A stretch of 64,000 bases of DNA. It comes from Penicillus capitatus (Eukaryota > Chlorophyta). Within the stretch, counting starts at the first letter, position 1. Each line of letters starts with the position of its first letter. Made by a program: the position numbers and the translations under genes. The DNA lies in contig OZ287694.1 of assembly GCA_965649825.1 (NCBI GenBank), forward strand, positions 744,001 through 808,000, given 5' to 3'. Of this stretch, positions 15,729-25,865 are shown in pieces. A model generated the notes under the pieces. It was not told the DNA's origin. It searched no databases and worked only from the letters and a program-made list of their open reading frames with translations.

Positions 15729-17337
15729 CATGAAGAATGTTTGAGTAGATTGTACAATACAGTTGGTCACCCGCAGCGTTGGAGGGTGCTGCATGTAAGT
15801 ATGCCCAGACCCTCTAAAGATGTCAGCATTCAGAAGAAGCAACCGCCGGCAGCAATCTATCACGACGATTTCGATTAGAATTTGGGACCTTTACATGTTT
15901 TCGACGATATCTGTGTCGTGTGTCAAAAATTGTGAACGATTTCTTTGCCCTCTGGCTTTAAACAAAAGGCCTATGCGGCGGTTTTAGGACATCGTCTGCG
16001 CTGTTGATTCGGTCGGTAACGGAGCGCGGTTTAAAGGGGCGTATGGGTCTTCTAATAGTGGCGAGTATGTTCACGCTGTCATATCCTCAGACGGAGATGC
16101 ATCGAATGCAGGAAACTCAGACAACTCCTGCTACATGATCATATTTGACCACCACTCTTTCAGAAACAGATCAGATTTAAAGATGACATTGTTAACTTGG
16201 TTTGTAAAGGACTTATCCCAATTAGAATCACCGATAACATCTAGGTACGCCATCTGGTGTCACATTTTCATTAAAACATAAAGCTTTCGTCGACAAAAAA
16301 GGCGGCGCGCATCATATAAAGCAGTAAGGTAAAGACATCGCAAACCAAGAGGTTAAACATCTGCTAGATAAAGCTGTACTGGCAGCGTTTCGATAGATCT
16401 TTGGAATGTCAAGCAAATGGATATATTCGGTCTTATGGTTGGCGTCGTTGATGCTAAATACAGAATGCCGCAGATAGGTAACGTTAGGTCTCGCGGATAG
16501 AACGTCCACGACTGACGATGCTTTAATGGCAGACATGAATTAGCTTTGGAAAAGAACAATGCGATAAAAAAGCCGTTTGCTATCACATTTAATGATGAGG
16601 CAAATATGAGATGTTGCAGAAGAGCTCAAAGTTCAACTCAAAAGACACGTCGATGACTACTTGCACAGCCAGGCGTAGCCCATATTCTGTCAAATACATG
16701 CGGCAAAGCGTGTACCGTTTCTGTCGCAGGGCCGGCCGCGCAACGAAAACGATATTAAGGAAGAGCTTTGCAACTGTTCGGAGCAAGGAAAGGATCGTAT
16801 TCGGCTTTATATTCCCACACAGTTAGACGACTAGCTAGGCAGTCGCATAATCGTACTTTCAAGACCACGCAAAGCGCCTCTAACAAAATCAACCATTCAG
16901 CCATTCCAGGGCACAAAGTCTGTCGTTAAAAAGGTCAACAGTTTCGGCCGTGTTAAAGGATGCAAAGAGCTCCAACCGATGGTGCATGACATATACAAAG
17001 AAAGTCCCATAGATATCACTATAGTTATCTCTATCGAGTGCATTTGTTTCTTATGAACTGCGATAGTCTTGTAAATCGATAATATCGATTACTGCATCGT
17101 AGAGTGGAAAAGGGCTTCGCTGCTTCGTAATGCACAACAGCACACTCTGACACCGATGCACAAATTCGTAGCGGGTGTACCAAAAGGTTTGCAAGTCTCG
17201 TGACATCTTCCAAGAGCGCAATCGAGAATCGCGCGGCGATCCATCACATGTTTTCCTCTTTTGTGCTGCAGGGGATTCGTAATGTCTTCCTTCCTACAAG
17301 ACAGGGGATGTTATAATTGTTACATACAAGACGATAA
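15729..17337. other. Spacer between duplicon copies, no gene seen
   Basis: Apart from the duplicated tail to about 16045, I see only short open frames without family resemblance on either strand and no RNA gene I can recognise. Confidence 0.5.
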
Positions 17338-17351
17338 AGAACATCGACAGG

Positions 17352-17899
17352 TTATTTCTCGGTCTGACCAGGAATACTGAAATGGACCTTAAGAACGACA
17401 CGGCCGCTGGAGAAGGTGTCCACCGATCCTTGGAACTCCATGATGCGATAGGCGTCGGGGAAGATGCCTTCGGATTCAAAGAGCCGTTGGACCTGAAGGG
17501 GAACGACCCCGTCGAAGAGGGAACGCGAGGATGCCGCCACGCACCTCTTGTCGAACGAGATCGGGATCGCGATCCGCATTCCAAGAATTGGCATCTCCCC
17601 AGGCATAGGCGCAGCAGCAGCACAGGGTCGCCCAGATGTTGTAGAAGAACCAGAAGCAGCAACGTTCCTTGATGAGGATGTGCGTCTGGATGCGCTTCTG
17701 AAGGACAGGTGGCAGGGCATAGGTGCCGCCGACGAGCTGCACCGCGCACCGTGTCGGTGTGAGAGCGAGCGAGAGGGGAATCTACCCGTGCCATTGTCTT
17801 TCCTCCGGGAAAGCGTTCGTACTCGGAGGCACTGAGCACCAGAGACGGTTCGAAGAACATGACGGCCTTTTCGTTGACCTTTACATCGAAGGACGCCAT
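17352..17899 (-). CDS. Orphan protein B, 148 aa, near-identical to A
   Basis: ATG 17899, stop at 17352, two introns at the same positions as in copy A; the second is 52 nt against 53 nt in A. The predicted protein is again 148 aa. The differences I see are few: SLVLSASEYERFPGG here against SLALSASEYEHFPGG in A. Several other base changes are synonymous (for example TCT for TCG in the NSWN segment and GTC for GTT at the last exon start). This pattern suggests a recent duplication or gene conversion under coding constraint. The function is unknown. It is divergently paired with the ubiquitin-like gene at 18070. Confidence 0.75.
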
Positions 17900-18069
17900 T
17901 TCGCCGATGCGTGCGATGACGGATTCCTTGAATTGTACAGAATTCATCTGTCGGATGACGTTGCGTGACTCGGCCAGACGGATGTGACCGTGAGGTAAAA
18001 ATGCATCGACTCGCGTGATCTCTTGCGACGTTGGGAGTCATTTCTGTGTTTTGCGTTGTTGCGTTGTAC

Positions 18070-18373
18070 ATGGATCTGTTTCAAATCGTCGTCCGTAATT
18101 TGGACAACAAAGGTTACTGCGTCGACGTTACAGCTTCAGAAACAATACAAGACGTAAAGAAAAAGCTCGAACCAAAAACGGGTACCGTCTTTGTCGCTTC
18201 GCAGAAAAGCGCCTGAAGCGCGGTTACCGGTTTCAGGTCTCAAACCTGCGGAACATCGTCTCGTCTTTAACGGAAAGTTGCTAAAAGAAGAGAAAACAAT
18301 CCAACAATACGGTATTGGCGAGAGTAATCCCCGACTCTTTTGTCGCGTTCTATCGGAAGCATTGTTTGATTAG
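18070..18373 (+). CDS. Divergent ubiquitin-like protein B, 82 aa
   Basis: ATG 18070; intron 18182-18236 (55 nt) at the same codon and phase as in copy A. The 82-aa product reads MDLFQIVVRNLDNKGYCVDV, SETIQDVKKKLEPKTGLKPAE, HRLVFNGKLLKEEKTIQQYG, then SNPRLFCRVLSEALFD. The ubiquitin beta-grasp pattern is clearer than in A (LVFNGKLL, YGI). There is again no terminal Gly-Gly, and the tail is longer than in A, so the two paralogues differ at the functionally critical end. The context is a divergent promoter shared with orphan B. Confidence 0.82.
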
Positions 18374-19170
18374 ATGATGTGATACTGTCCGTCGTCCGCG
18401 GCGTTGGAGGATGCTCCATGTAAGGACGCCTAGACACTCCAAAGTTATCGGCGGGCACTCGGATGGAGCAACCACCGATAGCAGTCTATCACAACGATTT
18501 CGCTAAGATTTAGCACCGTCATCTGTCTACGACGAGTTTGGGTCGTATGTGTACAAACGTAAAAAACTCCTTTGCTCTCTGCTTTTAACCAAACGACCTA
18601 TGACGTGGTTCTGCAAAAAGTGCGTGCTTGGTTGATTCGGTCGGTAACGAAGCGCGAGTTGAAAGGATGACTCAGTATTGTGCTGGCAGGGGTCTTTTTA
18701 CGCCGTCGATAACCACCAGACGAAAATACTTCCGATGTACAATTCTCACGTAACTTCTGCTGCACGATCGTGGTTCTTACACGACAAAACATCGCCCATT
18801 CGTGTCAAACATAGACTTAAGAACAATGGTTGTAGATGAGGGTGTTTTTGCGAGATCTGTCTTTTTGTTGCCTGCGTATCGTGATGCGTTTCGATCGAAA
18901 TCACCGTTCTCCTCTGACATTTCGATGTTTTTCGATCCGAAATCGACATCGATTATACTCTTCGTTCAGCCATCGATTGTTACACACCGCCATGGAAGAA
19001 GCCACGTAACAGGGCAAAACAACAGAAAAACGCTCTTCCAGTCCATCCCAATGCGTCCTTTCATTTGTACCTGCCCATATTACCTGCCATAAAAATCATC
19101 TTGGTTGGTATACACAAAATAAAGGGCTCAAGAAGCATGCTGCTAGAATGCAGCACGTCGCCATTTCCAT
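18374..19170. other. Intergenic region, no gene seen
   Basis: It contains the fading end of duplicon B and then sequence with only short frames. No family match and no RNA gene recognised. Confidence 0.45.
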
Positions 19171-21728
19171 CTAACATCTCTTCAGAATTCGAAAAGGAGG
19201 CGTCACGCCGTTTCGTTGATCAGCCCTCATTCCAGGAATGTAGAAAGCTCTGACAGATAGTACGCATAAGAGTGAGAACGCATATGCTGCGAGAGGTCAC
19301 ACTTGTCTTTACAGAGTGTGTTGTCTTCGTGAATAATGGAGTATTCTTCCGGCACGATTGTCTCGGGTGGGCAGATGAGCATCATCAATCTCGGCTTCAG
19401 TTTTGCGGCATGGAGAACGAAACGATTGGCGAGAAAGGCGTTCACACCGAAAGGTGGATTGAGCCCCACGACCAAGTTCTCACCTAATCTCACGCTTTTA
19501 CACAGAAATTGTGGCAATGTCTTTGACGACCTTTGTCCAATTCTGAACGGGTGACATCGAACCAGTTCTTTCGCACGAACCCGTCCATTCGGAACGGTGT
19601 GAACAGATCGTAAGCACGGACTCTGACCTGCAGCAGATGTCAGTCACACAAGAGAGATGAGATGTGACAGGGCAATTGCCTGGAAGTTATTTCCCTTGCA
19701 GAAATCCATAATTATGCCGATGAATTCGTTGGCACCACAGCTGAAATCGACCACCAGGTCTCCCGGCTTCAAGTATCCGATCACGTGTTGGGCAATGTGT
19801 TTCAGAATCGGTGTCTTGGTAAAGTGACGTCCGTAGGATGTGTATCTCGGGTGGAGAAATGGCGCACAGGAGATGCGCATAGACTTCAATGCTGCCTTCA
19901 TCTGCTCGATCATTTTGGGCGCCACGAGATCCGAAGGGTGACGCGGATCGAAGGTCGCTCGGTTAACGGAGTGGATGAAAAAATCCAGTCGATCTTCAGT
20001 CAGCTTCACATGTCGTCGGCGATGATAGGGAAACGCAGTCATCAGCTCATTCTCGACATCCTGCATCGAAATGCTGTTCATCGAGCTCTCCATCAAAGCC
20101 CTCAACTGCGAGCGCCGCTTGGAGCCTAGGAGAGAAGGTGTGAGGAAATGTGGAAATGGACATGAGGCGTGCTTTGGTCTTCTTCTCTGTCGAGGACAGC
20201 CTGAAAAGCGGAGCGCAGTTCTTCCTCGCTCTTGCGGTTTTGTGGACGCATGCGCTTTTTCTGTGCAATTCTGAGCGCTTCGTTTTCGAACGACTTGGAT
20301 GAATCTCTCTGAACATTCAGTGCGGCCAGAGCGACGGACAGATCTTCACCCAGACATCTTCGATTTCTCTCAGGGATGTATGGCTCGGAGGATTTTAGGC
20401 AACGGAATTTCAGAGCATAAGCCGTGCGCCATTTTTTCCATAGGGTTTCAGAGAAAAGAGGGGCATCGTGCACGGGTCCTTGCATCATGTTTTGGGTCTG
20501 ATGGTTTTCGCAGTAGAAGAAATTCTCACTCACTTGGGTAAACTCCAGTAGCCTTCCATCTTTACTAACTGCCGCTTTCCAGATCCGTGTCGGATTGTCA
20601 CGGATCTTTCGCGGCATACAGCTCTCATGCATCGCTTTGGGACAACGTCTGTTGTTCCCATGGATCAGGTAAGAGTGAGAAAAAGTGTGACTTGCTTGCA
20701 AGGGAAGAGCAAATCGGAGGCGGTATCTTCGGCTGTACCGCAGTGGCAGCAAAAATGCAGAGGACAGACGAATGCCCCACGCCGTCGGTTGACCATATGA
20801 AAATCCACTTCCGTCTTTCGTACAATCTGATCCTGACACTTACGACAATAGAACTTACCACAATCGGCAAAATCACACCTAGAATTCTCACACTTTTTCA
20901 TCACATGACCCATGGGACAGAATGTGTGACTTGACGATCATCGGTTTATCACTGGTGACGTCCAATTTATACTCCCTTTGGCATTTGAAGCATCGATGTG
21001 TACGACTCCAGCAGTTGGGACACTCAAACGGATGCTTGCTGTTCACGATCGCCGCTCTGAGATCCTCCGGGATTTTCAACGGATTGCATTCGCGTTCTGC
21101 ACAAACATACATCACACCGATCGATGTGACAGCCAATTAGACCCACCCACGTGGAAAGCACGCATACAGGGACCATCACACATCAGCAGATTACCGCCGT
21201 CATCGCACCAGGCACACATAGTATCGCCCGTAAAGTACCCATCGTCGTCTTCCTCCTCATCGTCATCGTTTTCGTCCTCATCGAGTGGCGCCTTCTCATG
21301 AGCGGTGGAGATCCGGACAGGTTCCGGAACTTCCTCCTCCTCGTCTTCCGTCAGCTTCGACGATCTTTGGTGCCACGACGACGGCGAGCAGGACGGCGTG
21401 GCCTCCGCTGCCGGTTCGCTATGGGAAAACGGCTTCACCCCGACGTCGCCTTTCATCAGGACCTATTCACGGATCGCTTCTCTTCTATTCGACCCCCCGT
21501 TCATCGCACTTTTTTCGATTCGACGATGTGTATACGGCGCTGAATCGAAGACGTTCGGCGTCTGGCTTCGTCGTCGAGGATCTTGCTGCGTTGAGTTCCG
21601 ACCTCGCGGATAAGAGCGGAACCGTCGTAAAGAAAGAAACGGTCATGTTCTGCGTCGTCTGGATCTTTGCGTCGTTCAAAACGTACACGATCACGTGCGC
21701 AGCTGTGGTCCACCGTCGCCTCCGCCAT
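19171..21728 (-). CDS. EDM2-like PHD-finger / methyltransferase-like chromatin protein
   Basis: Resembles plant ENHANCED DOWNY MILDEW 2, a nuclear protein with atypical PHD fingers and a carboxy-terminal methyltransferase-like domain that affects heterochromatin-linked transcription. ATG 21728; an intron near 21505-21461 joins to an acidic segment. Then come PHD zinc ligands in MCAWCDDGGNLLMCDGPCMRAFHV and Cys/His-rich blocks (ECPNCWSRTHRCFKCQ, CDFADCGKFYCRKCQ, FVCPLHFCCHC, CPKAMHESC). Carboxy part: HPRYTSYGRHFTK, GDLVVDFSCGANEF (SAM-site-like) and GENLVVGLNPPFG. This last matches the NPPFG motif of EDM2 and N6-adenine-type methylases. A last intron gives KAFYIPGMRADQRN and a stop at 19171. 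One mid-gene splice junction near 20680 I could not phase. Confidence 0.8.
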
Positions 21729-21814
21729 CGCTCATAAAAACGAAACGGCGTAACAGTTTTTGAAATGACGCTTCATCATGGCGCTTCAATGAAAACGTCA
21801 CGTTCTTCTTAAGA

Positions 21815-23191
21815 TTAGCCGTGGACGAAATTGTAGCCGGCCTCGATCGACGCATTCAACTCAGGAATCATTTCTTTTAGCTTTTCCTTCTCGTAGGCCG
21901 TCGTTTCGCCAACTGGATAGATTTCTTCGACCCCTTCGCGCGAAAGCAGCGCTTTCGATGAAAAGTAAGAAACGCCGTCGACGATGGAGCTCTCGACGTA
22001 GGTGCATTCGATCACTTTCTTCTGACCTGTTCGTAAGTGTCAGTCACTCTTTTGACGAAAGAGTGAGAGATCGATACCGTTGAGTCCGCGAAGACAGGCA
22101 TCGGCGAAAAGAGCACCGGCGTAAGCCATGGACAGCGTCGCTGAACCCTGCAAACGCGATCTCGTTACGGCGAAAGGCAGATGTCGCATCTTACCTTTCC
22201 AGCCTTGGCCTCGACGACTTCGGTTCCGCCATCTTGTGTTCGTTTCGTAATGGCGTCGAGGTCATCGGGCGACATCTCTTTGAACGGCGTTGCCTATCCA
22301 TTAGACGTCACATCATGCCATCAAAAGTACAGTGATTGGTATTGTACTTGAGAAAAGAGTGGTAGAATGGTAATGCCGGCATGGCCACCGACGACAGGAA
22401 TGTCGACGTCGCCAACATCCAATCCTTGCTTCTCTGCATAGAACGTCTTTGCACGGACCTGTCGAGCGCAATGGACTGAGGAATGCATGCGTTAAGAGTG
22501 AGTAAGGATGAGGACCACGTCAAGTGTTGTAACGCCCAGAATCTTGCGCTTGTCGTAGACGCCCATTTTCTTTAGCGTCTCGGCCGCCACCGGGACGGTC
22601 GAGTTTACAGGATTGCTAATCATGTTGACGAGGGCCCCGGGGCAATGCTTTCCAACACCCTCGATCAACGTCTTCACGATACCTGCATTGATCTACACAG
22701 AAATCCCTCATGTATCTCACACTTAGCTCAAAAGAGTGAGACGTCGAAAAGTTCTTGTCGCAACATTCCCGGCTTTCGAGGCACACCGGCTGGGATGACG
22801 ACCAAATCCGCACCCGTTAGTGCGCCACTCAACGCCTCCGGTCCCGTATAATGCTGAATATGATGTGACTACCAAAAGAGTGAGATGAAGAGGGAGCCGT
22901 GCCTGGATTTTGGCATTGGTATTGATATGACTCACGTCAACGCCGACGCCTGCGACGTTTGCAATATCATAGAGCGCAAGCTCCGAGACTGCTGGATTGA
23001 TCTAGAGATGTGCGATGAGATCCAGTGTCCGTTGACGGACGAGAGCCGACTTTCATGAGGAGAGACAGTGGTTGGCCAATGCCGCCTGCGGCTCCCAGGA
23101 TCGCGACCTTTCGTTCGGGCATGGCCGCAGCGGAGGCTAAACTGCGATGAAGCGAAGCCGCTTTCTTCGCGGCGCGCAAGAGATGCAACAT
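21815..23191 (-). CDS. Malate dehydrogenase, organellar (mitochondrial type)
   Basis: NAD-dependent malate/oxaloacetate interconversion of the TCA cycle. ATG 23191 opens a basic presequence ([20 protein letters not shown]), then the Rossmann motif [19 protein letters not shown]. After introns of about 50 nt: [33 protein letters not shown] (substrate loop with Arg residues), [26 protein letters not shown], and [14 protein letters not shown] with the catalytic His. The carboxy exon ends [10 protein letters not shown], stop at 21815. The domain order and length are those of the bacterial/mitochondrial MDH subfamily. Several introns contain the words ctcactctttt or its complement. The 3' end lies 86 bp from the start of the EDM2-like gene on the same strand. 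Confidence 0.95.
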
Positions 23192-23474
23192 CGTGATGTC
23201 TCGTGCGTGAGATCCTTGAGTCCAGGGGTAGCGGCGACAAATGCGAAATGAAAATTCGCGTCGATGATTTGCGTCTTCTTTTTCAAATGGCTCGATGCCT
23301 TGTAAGGTTCTCCTCGACGCAACACATGGCCTTGCGTCTGTGCTGTCGTCTCAAAGCGACACCATTCAGAGAGTCGCTATCTACGGCACGTCATGATCTC
23401 AGAGGATGAAGGGAGTAAATGGCGTGTGATAGAGCGAGGAAGGCGAGACGGACAGAGAACGGGAGGTCGATCGA

Positions 23475-25850
23475 ATGGAGAAGCGTTTGGCGACGTTCGG
23501 AACACGTGCGGCTTACAAACACTTCGATCCACGTATCTTTCAGTTGGAACCAGATAAAGGTCATTAACGCTGCAGCGTAATATCCAAGTGTGATATGATG
23601 TGACGTTTATCGTATGGATCAGAGGGACGTATGACGTATGTTAAGATGTTGGACAAACTCTTGACGGCCTGTGCCACATCTGGCGACTATCAAATGGCGC
23701 TGGCTGTTGTCGATTGGATGGAAGCGACAGGCAAGCGGGAGATTCGCAGTTTCTTCCTATGACGGTGATTAAGTATAGGGCATAAAGTGGGATATGTTGC
23801 TCTGGGGTCTGTTCTGAAAGCTTTCTGTCAAGGACAAGCGGTCCACAAGGCCGTTCCGTTTCTCCAACAATTGCCGGCTGAACGGGTCACTCGTGTGATG
23901 TACGGCACCGTTCTGAGCACTTGTGCAACAGAAGGTAAGACGTCATGTGCAAAGGGAGACTCTCATATCTGGTCTCTGTAGAAAGACCAGATCTCTTTGA
24001 AATTGTGTGGCAAGATATGCTGTCCAAAGGCCAGACGCCAGATGAACTGATCTGGGCATATCGGCTCAGAATGCTGAGCACGATCTCGCTGGAGGCATTG
24101 GAGAGCGGATGGGAGAATGTAAAGGCGCAAAGCGCAGAAACGATGGGCTTCAGGACGCGGTCGGCTTATCTGGTTGGATTGGCACGGTAGCAGCTCATGG
24201 CAACGATGTTGGCATATTTCTTGTAGTTTGGATGATGCGAAGGGTGCCCAAGCGTCCATGAAACTTCTCATCGAACAGTTTCCTCTCGACGCCAATGACG
24301 TGCATTTTGATGAGCTCCACAAAGACTACTCTGTCGGTAATGACCACGACTCTTCCCTCGATCAGAAGCGCCTGACAAATGCTGCGCCGTTTAGCATTCA
24401 ACGCACTGCTTGGATACTGTGAGCGGCACAAAGATTATGCACAATGTGTGGACGTGATGAAGCTCATGGAGACGACTGGGTTCAAGAAGAACCTTCTTAT
24501 CTACAATCACATCTTGGCAAACATGTACGCGGTAGACCGGCCGTCTATTGACCTGGAGGTGCATCTCTTGAACAGCATGCGTTGCACCGAGATGCGTGAT
24601 TGGATTCAGGGAGTGTTGCGGGAGATGGAGAGAGAGGGTATCGCCCCAAATCATCACAGTTATAGTTGGCTGCTGGGTGCATTGAGGAAAGAGGGCAATG
24701 TGAAGGCCATGGAGATTTTTTGGGACAAGATGACGACAGCATGTTCGCAACAGATTCCTCTTCGCCTGTGCGAGATGGCCCTCTGTGTACAGGCGTGATT
24801 CCCGATACGCTGTGCTACAATGAGATGCTCAAAGGGTGCTCTCTGACAGGAGACCTTTCCAAATGCAGCAGAATCTACAGCTCCCTTTGCCAGAGCTCCT
24901 GTGTGCCGAACGCATCCACTTTCTTGGCTCTCTACAACACAGCCTCGGTCTTCCTGTTAGAAGGTCATTGGATAGCGCGGCATGATGAGCGCATCTGCTT
25001 TGCTCTTATCTAGGTAAAAAAGCGGCCAAGGCTGCTCGATTTGGTCCGAGGATGACACAGACCTCTGACTGGACGATGGTCTACCTCACGGTGCGAAGAT
25101 GGGAAGAAGATATGAATCAGACAAAAGGCATCGAGATTCACAACGCGATTCTCACGAAGCTTGTGTACAGCTACGGCACCATGCTGGCCGACTCCGATGT
25201 CTGGCGCGTTTTGGAAAGGGCACGGCATCAAGGCATCAAACCAGATCGCAACACGTACAACGTTGCCATCTTTGGCATTTCCTCAGCTGGCAACGTTCGT
25301 ATCCCTCTTTCTCACTCTTGTACTTCATATCGTCTTTACAGAAGACGATGGCAGAGTCATTGGTGCAGCAGATGGAGAAGGATGGATTTCTGCCCTGTGT
25401 GGATACATTGAATGCTCTCCTTATGATGTATGTCAAACGAAAAGTGCCGAGAAGTCCTCTCTGGGTAAGACATGCGTCACAGAAGCTGTCGTCCATGTGT
25501 TTTGATCAGATCCTGCTGTCCGACATGGAGTCCAGAGGCGTTGTACCGAATGACAAGACCCTTCGTTATCTTGTCTATATTGCCGAATCTGAGAACGATC
25601 TTCAGCAGATCCGACAACGCCTGACGACGATGCAAGGGCGACCAAGTTTCGAAGCCTGGCGATCCCTGGTCAAGAAGCATTTTGAGCTCGACTGCACCTA
25701 CATACTGCCTCTTGTGCAACTGAAAGAAGTGGCATGGAGTGGTCTCGGCTAAGAGCATCTGATATCTAGGTGATCGAGATGATGCAGGAAAATGAGAGAG
25801 ATGCTTTGGCTGATTTTCTCGACGGATCGATGGGACATCGACGTCTCTGA
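23475..25850 (+). CDS. Pentatricopeptide repeat (PPR) protein
   Basis: PPR proteins are helical-repeat RNA binders, generally in mitochondria or plastids. The likely start is 23475 (MEKRLATFGTRAAYKHFDP). Repeats recognisable after intron removal: LLTACATSGDYQMALAVVDWME, VLKAFCQGQAVHKAVPFLQ, FNALLGYCERHKDYAQCVDVMK, SWLLGALRKEGNVKAMEIFWDKM, CYNEMLKGCSLTGDLSKCSRIY, NTYNVAIFGISSAGN, LNALLMMYVKRK and LLSDMESRGVVPNDKTLRYLV. A final intron of about 45 nt extends the protein to KEVIEMMQENERDALADFL, stop at 25848-25850. About nine introns are needed, and not all boundaries were resolved. No DYW or SMR tail is present. The exact RNA target cannot be read. Confidence 0.85.
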
Positions 25851-25865
25851 TCGCCGCACGACTCG

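Larger units (their letters stand above)
14686..16045. repeat. Direct duplicon copy A (orphan + ubiquitin-like module)
   Basis: The segment starting aagaacatcgacagg at 14686 matches the segment starting at 17338, offset about 2.65 kb. Similarity is nearly complete across the 148-aa gene and weaker across the ubiquitin-like gene. It is still visible downstream, where both copies carry gttggagg-tgct-catgtaag and later ttgattcggtcggtaacg. The copies are separated by about 1.3 kb of unrelated sequence. Confidence 0.85.
17338..18670. repeat. Direct duplicon copy B (orphan + ubiquitin-like module)
   Basis: Second copy of the module described at 14686-16045, in the same orientation. The orphan gene part is nearly identical at base level, while the ubiquitin-like part has diverged at protein level. 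This is an uneven pattern within one duplication. Confidence 0.85.

Noticed and set aside
15442-18373. Ubiquitin-ribosomal fusion or polyubiquitin
   Set aside because: Each unit is single, lacks the terminal Gly-Gly and has no ribosomal tail; only a divergent ubiquitin-like fold is supported.
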